Positions 26,290 through 34,316 of a stretch of 64,000 nt of DNA are shown here, piece after piece. Both the position numbers and the translations under genes were made by a program. The stretch covers positions 744,001 to 808,000 of the forward strand of contig CAWGQE010000003.1 in NCBI GenBank assembly GCA_963824705.1. The letters run 5' to 3'. Position 1 is the first letter of the stretch; each line of letters starts with the position of its first letter. The notes beneath the pieces were generated by a model. The model worked only from the letters and a program-made list of their open reading frames with translations. It did no database searches and was not told the origin of the DNA. The DNA is from VRUE01 sp963824705 (GTDB lineage: Bacteria > Actinomycetota > Thermoleophilia > Solirubrobacterales > 70-9).

Positions 26290-26713
26290 GATCCGCGGTC
26301 GCTTCGGCGGGGTCGCCCGCCTTGCCCTCGTCCTCCCATTCGGCGGGCTTGCCGAGGCCGGCGCTCTTGACCACCTTGAGCCCGAGCATCGCGCACTTCA
26401 TCCGCGTCGCCGAGATCTCGATTCCGAGCAGGTCGAGGACGAACTCCTTGGGCAGGTGGAGCAGCTCCTCGCGCGATTTGCCGAGCAGCTCGTCAGTGAG
26501 CAGCGAGGTCGCCGCGGTGGAGATCGCGCAGCCCTGGCCCTCGAAGGCGATCTCCGCGACCCGTCCCTCCTCGTCGAGGCGGACGGTCACATGCTGCTCG
26601 TCGCCGCAGAACGGGTTGGTGTCCTCGAACTCGAGGTCGGGATCCTCGATCCGGCCGAAGTTGTGCGGCCGCTTGTAGTGCTCGAGGATCTGGTCGCGAT
26701 ACAGGTCGTCCAT
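26279..26713 (-). CDS. sufU: SufU, zinc-dependent sulfur transfer protein
   Basis: 144 aa with the SufU/IscU-like core: LYRDQILEHYKRPHNFGRI, FCGDEQHVTV with Cys, FEGQGCAISTAA with Cys, and the C-terminal ISATRMKCAML with Cys, matching the zinc-coordinating set of SufU. It accepts persulfide sulfur from SufS. Strangely it is not adjacent to sufS: a small HTH gene and a 300-bp gap intervene. Confidence 0.92.
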   Translation of the reverse strand: MDDLYRDQILEHYKRPHNFGRIEDPDLEFEDTNPFCGDEQHVTVRLDEEGRVAEIAFEGQGCAISTAATSLLTDELLGKSREELLHLPKEFVLDLLGIEISATRMKCAMLGLKVVKSAGLGKPAEWEDEGKAGDPAEATADLSP

Positions 26714-26747
26714 GCTTCGAGGCTAGCGAAGCGACCCGGCGCACTCC

Positions 26748-27020
26748 TCATCGGAAGCCGAGCCGGTAGAGCTTTTCCTCCGACCCCCGCAGCGGGTGGC
26801 GTTTGCCGGCGGGGCTGAGCGCACCGAGCGAATCGAGCCTGCGGACGTGGTAGGCGATCGTCGAGAGACGTTCTCCCGTGCCGAGGACCTGAACCAGCTC
26901 GGATGCCGAGAGGGGCTGATCGACCCATCGCATCGCTTCGATGATCTGTACCTGACAGGAATGGAGCAGACGGGTGGCAAGCATCGCCCAGAACCCATCG
27001 GGAACCTCCCCGCTGGTCAC
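26748..27020 (-). CDS. Small winged-helix (ArsR-like) regulator
   Basis: 90 aa. The pattern PLSASELVQVLGTGERLSTI followed by AYHVRRLDSLGALSPAGKRH is a winged helix-turn-helix with a short wing. No metal-binding cysteine pair is seen (single Cys at HSCQV). It lies between sufS and sufU in the same direction, so it may regulate or simply ride with the suf genes. Start GTG or ATG alternatives exist; ATG 27020 covers the domain. Confidence 0.72.
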   Translation of the reverse strand: MTSGEVPDGFWAMLATRLLHSCQVQIIEAMRWVDQPLSASELVQVLGTGERLSTIAYHVRRLDSLGALSPAGKRHPLRGSEEKLYRLGFR

Positions 27021-27319
27021 TTCTCGCCCCTGTCCTGGTGGTTGAGGTTTAGCGCCTCGCTGCCCGGGGAGCTAACTTCGCAGTGCATGGGAGTTGCACC
27101 TCCTGTGCCGAGGCCCCGGGCGGCGGATATGCCCGCTGCCCGGGGCGTATGTCCTGCCACCCGCCAATGGAGCGCGACGGGATGCAGCAGTTTCGCCGAT
27201 CTGAATGCTGGGTTAAGTCTTAGTCCTTGGACGCCAGGCGTCCATACGCACTATTCGAGTGACTTTTTCGACAGCAATCAATGATCACTAGGTAACTTTT
27301 TCTCGGTTTTAAGCCTTTT
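27021..27319. other. 300-bp intergenic region with a strong GC stem-loop
   Basis: No convincing gene. A stem-loop at 27114-27145 has arms CCCCGGGCGGCGG and its near-complement (one mismatch) around a short AT-rich loop; a smaller GTGCA/TGCAC hairpin lies at about 27083-27098. Read leftward this region is the leader of the HTH-sufU genes and the trailer of sufS, so the stem may be a terminator for sufS or a regulatory leader. I could not match it to a known riboswitch. Confidence 0.4.
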
Positions 27320-28576
27320 TTAAAGACCGAAAACCTGGCGCGCGTCATCGAGGCCCTCGACCAGGCGATCGATCTCCCCCCGGGTCGTGTAGACGCCGAA
27401 GCTGGCGCGGGCGGTCGCGGCTACTCCGAGGCGGTCCATCAGGGGCTGTGCGCAGTGGTGGCCGGCGCGGACGGCGACGCCGTGGCGGTCGAGGATCTCG
27501 GAGACGTCATGGGCGTGGACTCCCTCGAGCTCGAACGAGACGGGGCCAAGGCGCTCGGGCCCACGCGGCGGGCCGAAGACGCGCAGGCCAGGAACCGCGG
27601 TGAGCTGCTCCAGCGCGTAGTCGGCGATCTCCTGCTCGTGGTCGCGCACCGCGTCCATGCCGAGGCCGTCGAGCCAGCGCAGCGCCGAGGCCATGCCGAT
27701 CGCCTGCGCGATCGCCGGCGTGCCCGCCTCGAACCGCGCCGGCACGTCGGCGTAGGTCGTCCCCTCCTTGGTCACCTTGCGGATCATCGAGCCGCCGCCG
27801 AGGAAGGGAGGCATCTCCCGCAGCAGGTCCAGCTTCGCCCACAACGCCCCGACCCCGGTCGGCGCGTAGAGCTTGTGGCCGGTGACGGCGTAGAAGTCGA
27901 CTCCCAGCTCGGCGACGTCGAGGGGCAGCTTCGGCGCCGCCTGGGCGCCGTCGGCCAGCACCAACGCGCCGGCCTGGTGGGCCAAGCGGGCGATCTCCGC
28001 GATCGGGTTCTCGCTGCCGAGCACGTTGGAGACATGGGTGACGGCGACCAGCTTCGGCCCGCGCTCGAGCAGCGCCGTGTAAGCGTCCAGGTCGAGCAGC
28101 CCGTCCTCGCCGACCGGCACCCAGTCGATCTCGGCCCCGACGCGCTCGGCGAGCTGCTGCCAGGGAACGACGTTGGAGTGGTGCTCCATCTCGGTCAGCA
28201 CGATCCGGTCGCCGGCGCCGACGTTGGCGTCGCCCCAGGCCCGCGCGACCAGGTTGATCGCCTCGGTCGCGTTGCGGACGAAGATCACCTCGCGGCGATC
28301 GTTCGCGCCGAGGTGATCGGCGACCGTCGCCCGCGCCCCCTCGTAAGCCGCGGTCGCCTCGGCCGAGAGCGTGTGCGAGCCGCGGTGGACGTTGGAGTGG
28401 TGGGCGCGCTCGTAGCGGTCGACGGCCTGGATCGAGGCCAGGACCCGTTGCGAGCTGGCGCCGCTGTCGAGGTAGGCGACCGGCTGGCCGTGGACCTCGC
28501 GCTCCAGCGCCGGGAAGGAAGCGCGGACCTTCTCGATCGGGAAAGCCGACGCCGAAGTGGTCGTGGCCGGCTCCAT
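27320..28576 (-). CDS. sufS: SufS cysteine desulfurase
   Basis: 418 aa from ATG 28576 (an upstream in-frame extension would run into sufC and is rejected). PLP lysine is in AVTGHKLYAPTG, the Asp-Gln pair in LADGAQAAPKL, and the active-site cysteine in RAGHHCAQPLM, the short group II loop typical of SufS. It removes sulfur from cysteine as an enzyme persulfide and passes it to SufU. It follows sufC by 10 bp. Confidence 0.96.
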   Translation of the reverse strand: MEPATTTSASAFPIEKVRASFPALEREVHGQPVAYLDSGASSQRVLASIQAVDRYERAHHSNVHRGSHTLSAEATAAYEGARATVADHLGANDRREVIFVRNATEAINLVARAWGDANVGAGDRIVLTEMEHHSNVVPWQQLAERVGAEIDWVPVGEDGLLDLDAYTALLERGPKLVAVTHVSNVLGSENPIAEIARLAHQAGALVLADGAQAAPKLPLDVAELGVDFYAVTGHKLYAPTGVGALWAKLDLLREMPPFLGGGSMIRKVTKEGTTYADVPARFEAGTPAIAQAIGMASALRWLDGLGMDAVRDHEQEIADYALEQLTAVPGLRVFGPPRGPERLGPVSFELEGVHAHDVSEILDRHGVAVRAGHHCAQPLMDRLGVAATARASFGVYTTRGEIDRLVEGLDDARQVFGL

Positions 28577-28586
28577 CGCCCCGAGG

Positions 28587-29357
28587 CTAGGCGCTTGCGC
28601 CCGCCTCGACCTCCTCGCGGATCCAGCCGTAGCCCTTCTCCTCGAGCACGCCGACCAGCTCCGGCCCGCCCTCCTTGACGATCCGGCCCTCGAACATGAC
28701 GTGGACCGAGTCGGGCTTGACCATGTGCAGGATGCGCTGGTAGTGGGTGATGATGAGGACGCCCATGTCGGGCCCTGCGAAGGTGTTGACCCCATCGGCG
28801 ACGACCCGCAGGGCGTCGATGTCGAGGCCGGAGTCGGTCTCGTCGAGGACCGCGATCTCCGGCTTCAGCAGCGCCAGCTGCAGCAGCTCCATCCGCTTCT
28901 TCTCACCGCCGGAGAAGCCGTCGTTGAGGTAGCGACTGGAGAAGTCTTTGGGGATGTTCGCCAGCGCCATCGCCTCCTGGGCGACTTTGGCGAACTCTTT
29001 GATCTTGATCTCGCCTTCGTCGCGCGCCTCGCGGCGGGCGTTGAGGATCATCCGCAGGTACTTGCTGACCGAGACGCCGGGGATCGCCACCGGGTACTGG
29101 AAGGCCATGAAGAGACCGGCGCGCGAGCGCTCGTCGGGATCGGCCTCGGTCATGTCCTCGCCCTTGAAGACGATCGAGCCCTCGGTCACCTCGAGCGCGG
29201 GGTGGCCCATGATCGCGTTGGCGAGGGTCGACTTGCCCGAGCCGTTGGGCCCCATCAGCGCGTGGACCTTGCCCTTCTCGACGTCGAGGTCGAGGCCGCG
29301 GAGGATCTGCTTGTCCTCGACGCTCACGTGCAGGTTGCGTATCTCCAGCTCAGCCAA
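28587..29357 (-). CDS. sufC: SufC, Fe-S assembly ATPase
   Basis: 256 aa. Walker A GPNGSGKST, ABC signature FSGGEKKR, Walker B AVLDETDSGLD. The start is a TTG at 29357 preceded by GGAGCGAA; it gives the standard MAELEIRNL N-terminus. SufC powers the SufBCD scaffold. It is in an operon with the Rrf2 regulator upstream and sufS downstream, while its partners SufB and SufD are encoded 6 kb away. Confidence 0.96.
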   Translation of the reverse strand: MAELEIRNLHVSVEDKQILRGLDLDVEKGKVHALMGPNGSGKSTLANAIMGHPALEVTEGSIVFKGEDMTEADPDERSRAGLFMAFQYPVAIPGVSVSKYLRMILNARREARDEGEIKIKEFAKVAQEAMALANIPKDFSSRYLNDGFSGGEKKRMELLQLALLKPEIAVLDETDSGLDIDALRVVADGVNTFAGPDMGVLIITHYQRILHMVKPDSVHVMFEGRIVKEGGPELVGVLEEKGYGWIREEVEAGASA

Positions 29358-29410
29358 TTTCGCTCCGTTCGTGTGAATCTGTCGGTGGTGAGGGGTTCGG
29401 TGATCAGTGA

Positions 29411-29887
29411 TTAAGCGGCGCTGCCGACCGGTGCCTTCGCGGCACCGCTGGGCACGCCGCCGGAGAACTCGACCAGCTCGGCCAGCGTCGTGCCTGCGAG
29501 CGCCTTGGTGACGCCGCCCTGGACACGGGTCCAGAGCAGCTTCGTCGCGCAGGCATGGTCGCCGTCTGACTCGTGCGAGCAGAGGACCTTGCCCTCGGGA
29601 GTCTCGTGGAAGCACTCCATCGGGGCGATCTGCCCTTCCAGCGCCTCGACCACTTCGTCGAGCGTGATTGTCTCCGCCGGCTGGGCCAGCCGGTAGCCGC
29701 CGTGGGCGCCGCGGGTCGAGCTGACCAGCCCGGCGTTGCGCAGCTTGGCGACCAGGTGCTCCAGGTAGGAGAGCGGCAACCGCTCCGCCTCGGCGACGGC
29801 GCTGAGCGAGACCGGGGCGGACCCGGGCTGGCGACCCAGCTCGACCATGAGGCGAACTCCGTACTCCGCTTTCGTCGAGAACAGCAT
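29411..29887 (-). CDS. Rrf2-family Fe-S sensing regulator of the suf genes
   Basis: 158 aa. An N-terminal winged helix starts MLFSTKAEYGVRLMVELG and includes STRGAHGGYRLA, the Rrf2 signature. Three cysteines in the ECFHETPEGKVLC and DHACATKLLW region fit the [2Fe-2S] or [4Fe-4S] ligands of IscR or RsrR-type proteins. It is first in the rrf2-sufC-sufS unit, so it most likely controls suf expression according to cluster status. The tail after residue 130 is variable. Confidence 0.9.
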   Translation of the reverse strand: MLFSTKAEYGVRLMVELGRQPGSAPVSLSAVAEAERLPLSYLEHLVAKLRNAGLVSSTRGAHGGYRLAQPAETITLDEVVEALEGQIAPMECFHETPEGKVLCSHESDGDHACATKLLWTRVQGGVTKALAGTTLAELVEFSGGVPSGAAKAPVGSAA

Positions 29888-29914
29888 CGATCTAAATCCT
29901 ACTGAAGCGGTCGG

Positions 29915-31399
29915 TTATGCGGACGCGGCCTCCGTAGCCTCCTGCTCGCCGGCATCGTTCGCCGCCGCGTTGCCCAGTTCGACATGGGCCTTGCTGTCGC
30001 GGTTGCTGATCAGGACGAGGGTGAGAACGAAACCGAGCGCGGCGATCGCGGCGCCGCCGAGGAAGGCGACCTGAAAGCCGTCGGTCAGCGCGTCGAGCTG
30101 ACTCGTCCCGCTTTCGAGGAGGCTCTTGGTGTGCGAGGTGGCGATGGTGGAGAGCACGGCGAGCCCGAGCGCGCCGCCGACCTGCTGGGAGGTGTTGATC
30201 AGGCCGCTGGCCAGGCCCGCCTCGTTCTCCTCGACCCCGGAGACGGCGGCGATCGTCGTCGTCACGAAGGCGAAGCCAAGTCCCGCCGCGGCGAACAGCG
30301 ACGGGCCGAGGATGTCGGTGGTGAAGCCTCCGCCGACCGAGACGCGGCTGAACCAGGTCAGCCCGATGACGATGAAGAGCAGCCCGGCTGCAAGCACCGG
30401 CTTGTAGCCGAATTTGGTCACCAACTGGGAGGCGATGCCAGCCGAGATCATGATCGTCAGCGCCAGCGGGAAGTAGGAGAGGCCGGCGTGGATCGCGCTG
30501 TAGCCGAGCACCTGCTGCATATATAGGGAGATGAAGAAGAACATCGAGAAGAGCGAGGCGCCGACCAGCAGCCCGACCACATTGGCGCCGGTCAGGGTGC
30601 GGATGCGGAAGATCGAGAATGGCACGAGCGGCTTGGTCGCGCGCAGCTCGATCGCTATGAAGGCGGCGAGGAGGACGAGGGAGAGTGCGATCAGGCTGAG
30701 CGTCTTGGTCGATCCCCAACCGGACTCGGTGGCGTCGACGACCGCGTAGACGAGTACCGAGAGCGCCGTGGTGACGGTGACGGCACCGGCGACGTCGAAG
30801 GCGCGGGTCTCCTGCTCGTCGCGGCTTTCGGCGATCAGCCTGGGGGAGAGGGCGAAGGCGATCAGGCTGACCGGGACGTTGACCCAGAGCACCCACTCCC
30901 AGCCGAGCCCGTCGGTGAGGACGCCGCCGAGCAGCACGCCCGCCGCCCCGCCGGAGCCGGCAACCGCCCCCCAGACGCCGAGCGCTTTGTTGCGCTCGGA
31001 GCCGTCGCTGAAGGTGGTGGTGACGATCGAGAGCGCCGCCGGCGAGATGATCGCCGCGCCGAGGCCCTGCGCGGCCCGCGCCGCGATCAGCTGCCCCTCG
31101 GTGGAGGCGAAGCCCGCGGCGAGCGAGGCGACGGCGACGACGAGCAGGCCGCCCATGAAAACCCGCCGCCTGCCGAGCAGGTCGGCCATGCGCCCGCCGA
31201 GCAGCAGGAAGCCGCCGAAGGTGAGGATGTAGGCGTTGACCACCCAGGGCAGGTTCTCCTGGGAGAAGTCGAGCGCTTTGCCGATCGTCGGCAGCGCGAC
31301 GTTGACGATCGAGGCGTCGAGCACGACGACGAACTGCGCCGAGCAGAGCAGGACCAAGGCGAGCCAACGCTTCTCTTTGAAGTCTTGCGAGGTGGACAT
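29915..31399 (-). CDS. MFS drug:proton antiporter, DHA2 (EmrB/QacA) family
   Basis: 494 aa with 14 predicted membrane helices. Motif LDASIVNVALPTIG in helix 1, WVVNAYILTFGGFLLLGGRM (motif A region GRMADLLGRRR) and the motif-C-like stretch VAGSGGAAGVLLGGVLTDGLGW identify the DHA2 drug-efflux group. It is 51 bp after the response regulator gene in the same direction, so the two-component system probably controls it. Confidence 0.93.
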   Translation of the reverse strand: MSTSQDFKEKRWLALVLLCSAQFVVVLDASIVNVALPTIGKALDFSQENLPWVVNAYILTFGGFLLLGGRMADLLGRRRVFMGGLLVVAVASLAAGFASTEGQLIAARAAQGLGAAIISPAALSIVTTTFSDGSERNKALGVWGAVAGSGGAAGVLLGGVLTDGLGWEWVLWVNVPVSLIAFALSPRLIAESRDEQETRAFDVAGAVTVTTALSVLVYAVVDATESGWGSTKTLSLIALSLVLLAAFIAIELRATKPLVPFSIFRIRTLTGANVVGLLVGASLFSMFFFISLYMQQVLGYSAIHAGLSYFPLALTIMISAGIASQLVTKFGYKPVLAAGLLFIVIGLTWFSRVSVGGGFTTDILGPSLFAAAGLGFAFVTTTIAAVSGVEENEAGLASGLINTSQQVGGALGLAVLSTIATSHTKSLLESGTSQLDALTDGFQVAFLGGAAIAALGFVLTLVLISNRDSKAHVELGNAAANDAGEQEATEAASA

Positions 31400-31449
31400 C
31401 GAGACTGGTCCCCTCAGTCAAGCAAATCGCCGGTCTCGGCGAACACGCC

Positions 31450-32034
31450 TCAGGGCTCGATCAGCCCGCGGCGGATTGCGTAGCGGACCAGCTCGACCCG
31501 ATCGCGCATGCCGAGCTTGCGCATCGCGTTCGCACGGTGGTTCTCGACCGTCTTCTCGGAGAGGTGGAGGATCGCCGCGATCTCCTTCGAGGTGTGGGCC
31601 TCGGCGACGAGCTTGACGATCTCCTCCTCGCGCGGCGTCAGCGTGCCCTGCGCCTCCGGGGCGGGAAACGCCTCGCCCCGCTCGACCGCCCGGATCGCCG
31701 CCACGAGGTCGGTATCCGCCTGCGTCTTCACCACGTAGCCCGATGCGCCCGCCTTCAGCGCCTCGGAGACGTAGCGCTCCTCGTCGTGCATCGAGAGGAT
31801 CAGGACCGCGACCTCGGGTGCCTGTGCCTTGATCTCGCGCGTCGCCTGCAGTCCGGTCAGCTTCGGCATCTTGACGTCGAGGATCGCCAGGTCGGGCCGC
31901 TCGCGGATCGCCAGCTCACGCGCCTCGGCCCCGTCCGCCGCCTCGGCGACGACCTCGATGTCGGGCTGGCGCTCGAGCAGCAGTCGCAGCCCGGAGCGCA
32001 CGATCCCATGGTCGTCTGCGATCAAAACCCGCAT
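31450..32034 (-). CDS. NarL/LuxR-family response regulator
   Basis: 194 aa. Receiver domain with phospho-acceptor D53 (ILDVKMP), acidic pair DD at residues 7-8 and conserved Lys in GYVVKTQA. Output is a LuxR-type helix-turn-helix (LTPREEEIVKLVAEAHTSKE, then LSEKTVENHRANAMRKL). The histidine kinase that should phosphorylate it is at 32810-33667, separated by a toxin-antitoxin pair on the opposite strand. Likely target: the MFS pump downstream. Confidence 0.94.
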   Translation of the reverse strand: MRVLIADDHGIVRSGLRLLLERQPDIEVVAEAADGAEARELAIRERPDLAILDVKMPKLTGLQATREIKAQAPEVAVLILSMHDEERYVSEALKAGASGYVVKTQADTDLVAAIRAVERGEAFPAPEAQGTLTPREEEIVKLVAEAHTSKEIAAILHLSEKTVENHRANAMRKLGMRDRVELVRYAIRRGLIEP

Positions 32035-32107
32035 AGTCCGCCCAGTCTCCCAATTGAAAGGGGAGGGTTGTGGCCCTTTGGCGACTTACCCATCCGCGCA
32101 AGAGGGA

Positions 32108-32137
32108 TGTGGTCACCTCAATGGTAATGTGATCACA
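32108..32137. promoter_or_regulatory. Paired palindromic operator of the Phd/PIN module
   Basis: TGTGGTCACC (32108-32117) and the perfect palindrome TGTGATCACA (32128-32137) are 20 bp apart, two helical turns. The second overlaps the antitoxin ATG, so bound antitoxin would block both transcription and the start region. No Shine-Dalgarno site is present, suggesting a leaderless mRNA. Confidence 0.55.
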
Positions 32138-32415
32138 TGCTGGAAATCGGCGTCCGAGAGTTGAAGGCGGGCTTGAGCAGGATGCTTCGCAAAGTCGAAG
32201 AGGGCGAGCAGATCAAAGTCACCGTGCGCGGCCGACATGTGGCGGACATCGTTCCGGCCGGTTCGTCTCGAGGCAGTGAACATATGCGGAGGCTGGTGGC
32301 CGAAGGGAAGGTCACGCCGCCGGCACGTCCTCGCCCGCGCCACGCGCCGCGACCCTTACGCACTGGACGTTCTGCTTCAGCGATCATTCTGGCGGAACGC
32401 GACGAAGAGCGCTAA
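32137..32415 (+). CDS. Phd/YefM-family antitoxin
   Basis: 92 aa. N-terminal Phd fold MLEIGVRELKAGLSRMLRKV then EEGEQIKVTVRGRHVADIVP, typical of antitoxins that bind DNA with the N-terminus and wrap the toxin with the C-terminus, here Arg- and Pro-rich. The stop TAA shares one base with the toxin ATG (TAATG). It should bind the palindromes upstream. Confidence 0.88.
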   Translation: MLEIGVRELKAGLSRMLRKVEEGEQIKVTVRGRHVADIVPAGSSRGSEHMRRLVAEGKVTPPARPRPRHAPRPLRTGRSASAIILAERDEER

Positions 32416-32813
32416 TGCTCTACCTCGACGCCAGCGCGCTGGTCAAGCGGTATATCGAGGAGGAAGGTAGTGACGAGCTCCTGCGAACGATGGACAGCGC
32501 AAGCGCATGGTCCAGCTGCCGGATCTGCTTCGTCGAGACGGCGCGGGCCGTAGACCTGGCTGGGGGTTCGAGATCGATCGAGAGGGTGGAAAGAGACTGG
32601 CTCGCCTTCGGCGTGGTCGAGGTCGATCGAGAGCTGGCGGAGCAGGCGGCGCACCTCGCCGTTTCGACAAAGCTTCGCGCTCTCGATGCCTTGCATCTGG
32701 CGGCTGCGCTTGCACTGCCAAGGCAGGATCTTTCCTTTGCCACCTGGGATACCCGCCTGCACAAAGCCGCGCGCGATCAGGGCTTGGAGACGTTTCCGAC
32801 GGTTCTCGACTAA
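32415..32813 (+). CDS. PIN-domain toxin (VapC-like)
   Basis: 132 aa. Acidic residues of the PIN active site are seen: D5 in LYLDASALVKRY, the Glu in CFVETARA, Asp in LRALDALHLAAAL and Asp in SFATWDTRLH. PIN toxins cut RNA, often tRNA or rRNA, when freed from antitoxin. The final 4 bp overlap the 3' end of the histidine kinase gene on the other strand. Confidence 0.92.
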   Translation: MLYLDASALVKRYIEEEGSDELLRTMDSASAWSSCRICFVETARAVDLAGGSRSIERVERDWLAFGVVEVDRELAEQAAHLAVSTKLRALDALHLAAALALPRQDLSFATWDTRLHKAARDQGLETFPTVLD

Positions 32814-33667
32814 CCCCGGACGGAGAGCCTGACGGTCGTGCCCTCGCCGGGTCGCGACTCGATCGTCAGCTTGGCGCCGATCAGCAGCGCCCGCTCGCGC
32901 ATGCCGCCGATGCCGAGGCCGCGCTCGGACTGCTCGAAGGCGAAGCCGCGGCCGTCGTCGGCGACCTCCAGCTCGACCGCGTTCCCTGAGCGACGCAGAG
33001 TCACGGCGATCCGCTGCCCTTCGCTGTGACGGGCGGCGTTGGTCAGCGACTCCTGGGCGACCCGGTAGACGACCAGCTGTACGTCGTCGTCGAGGTCGGA
33101 GAAGTCGCCCTCCGTGGCCAGCTCGGCCGTCAGCCCGGAGCGCTCGAGCTGCTCTACCTGCCCCGCGATCGCCGCGGCGAGCCCGAGGTCGTCGAGAGCG
33201 GTCGGCCGTAGTTGGCGGGCAAGTGAGAGCAGCTCGCGCATCGCCTGGTTGGCCAGGGTGCGGGTCTCGGCGAGCTCGGGCTCCAGCTCCGGCGGGGCCG
33301 CCTCGCGCACCGCCTCCAGGCGCAGCAGCAGCCCGGTCAGCGACTGGTTGACCTCGTCGTGCAGGTCGCGCGCGACCCGCGCCCGCTCCTCCTCCTGAGC
33401 GCGCAGGGCGGCGCTGCCGGCGCGTCGTCGCTCGGCTTCCAGGCGCCGGATCATCCGCAGGAAGGCGAGCTCGATCCGCTCGACCTCCGCGGTCTCGCCG
33501 ATCCCGTCGATCGAGTCCGGCAGCAGCGGCCCCGGCCGGCTCAGGTCGACCTTCTCCATTTCCTCGATCAGGTCTTCGAGCGGCGCGAACCGGCGCCGCA
33601 GGACGACGAGGTTGACGGCGAGCGCGATCGCGACGATGGCGAGCGTGACGATGACCAGGATCGTCAA
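32810..33667 (-). CDS. Sensor histidine kinase, NarL-partner (HisKA_3) type
   Basis: I prefer a TTG start at 33667: it is preceded by GAGGAA at good spacing and places the single membrane helix (TILVIVTLAIVAIALAVNLV) at the N-terminus. A HAMP-like linker follows, then the HisKA_3 box RVARDLHDEVNQSLTG with the phospho-His, then a HATPase domain with DDGRGFAF and GLGIGGMRERA. The longer frame back to 33766 would overlap the divergent promoter. With almost no extracellular part, it probably senses membrane or intracellular state. Partner regulator: 31450-32034. Confidence 0.88.
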   Translation of the reverse strand: MTILVIVTLAIVAIALAVNLVVLRRRFAPLEDLIEEMEKVDLSRPGPLLPDSIDGIGETAEVERIELAFLRMIRRLEAERRRAGSAALRAQEEERARVARDLHDEVNQSLTGLLLRLEAVREAAPPELEPELAETRTLANQAMRELLSLARQLRPTALDDLGLAAAIAGQVEQLERSGLTAELATEGDFSDLDDDVQLVVYRVAQESLTNAARHSEGQRIAVTLRRSGNAVELEVADDGRGFAFEQSERGLGIGGMRERALLIGAKLTIESRPGEGTTVRLSVRG

Positions 33668-33754
33668 TCGGAATTCCTCGGTTGCATCAGGGCAAGGGTA
33701 GCGTGGTCGTTTTGTGTCGGACCCATCTTTAGCCTTGTAACGGACATACAGATC

Positions 33755-33760
33755 TATAAT
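33755..33760 (+). promoter_or_regulatory. Perfect -10 box (TATAAT) for a leaderless transcript
   Basis: TATAAT at 33755-33760 puts the transcription start near 33767-33768, exactly at the second ATG of the downstream gene. It decides the start at 33768 over the ATG at 33759, which lies within the promoter. A -35 box is not clear. Confidence 0.5.
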
Positions 33761-33767
33761 GAGCATT

Positions 33768-34316
33768 ATGGGACGACTTCAAGAGCTGGCGCGTGACCTG
33801 GATGCCGACGAGCGGACGCTGCGTCGTGCGGCGTCGCAGGGGACCTTTCGCGCCCGCCGCCTCGGCCCCCGCCGGCTGCGTCTGGATCCGGGGGAGGATG
33901 ACTACCTCCGCGGCCACTGGGAACTCATAGCCGGTCTTCGGCGCGCGCTTCGCACCGAGCGCGGGATTCGGCTGGCCGTCCTCTACGGATCGGTGGCGCG
34001 CGGCGATGAGGACGCGGATTCCGATCTGGACTTGCTCATCTCCCGCGCTGAAGATGCCAGCGGGACGGACCGCTACCCGCGTCTTCAGGGTGCAACCGGA
34101 CGGCGGCTGGATGTCGCTTTCCTCGACCGGGTGGAGGTAGCCGCACCCCTTCTTCTGGACCGTGTACTCGACGAGGGCCGCGTCCTCATCGACCGGGATC
34201 GCCTCTGGCCGCAGCTGCGAGAGCGCCGCCGTGCAATTCGCGCCCGCGCCCGGCGCGCCCACCGCCACCAGATCGCAGCCGCCTCCCGGGCGATTGCGGA
34301 GCTCACCGGTGGCTGA
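33768..34316 (+). CDS. MNT-type nucleotidyltransferase with N-terminal HTH-like region
   Basis: 182 aa from ATG 33768. The first 60 residues (ELARDLDADERTLRRAASQG and RARRLGPRRLRL) look like a small DNA-binding region; the rest is a minimal nucleotidyltransferase with the signature GSVARGDEDADSDLDLLI, keeping the GS and the D-x-D metal pair, and a third Asp in RLDVAFLD. Such MNT proteins act in toxin-antitoxin or defence modules by adding nucleotides to a partner or to tRNA. The next gene overlaps it by 8 bp and is the candidate partner. Confidence 0.83.
   Translation: MGRLQELARDLDADERTLRRAASQGTFRARRLGPRRLRLDPGEDDYLRGHWELIAGLRRALRTERGIRLAVLYGSVARGDEDADSDLDLLISRAEDASGTDRYPRLQGATGRRLDVAFLDRVEVAAPLLLDRVLDEGRVLIDRDRLWPQLRERRRAIRARARRAHRHQIAAASRAIAELTGG

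Noticed and set aside
27021..27319. A known riboswitch (SAM, cobalamin, TPP or ZTP type) in the sufS-HTH gap
   Set aside because: I compared by eye with the conserved cores and found no convincing match; only generic stem-loops remain.
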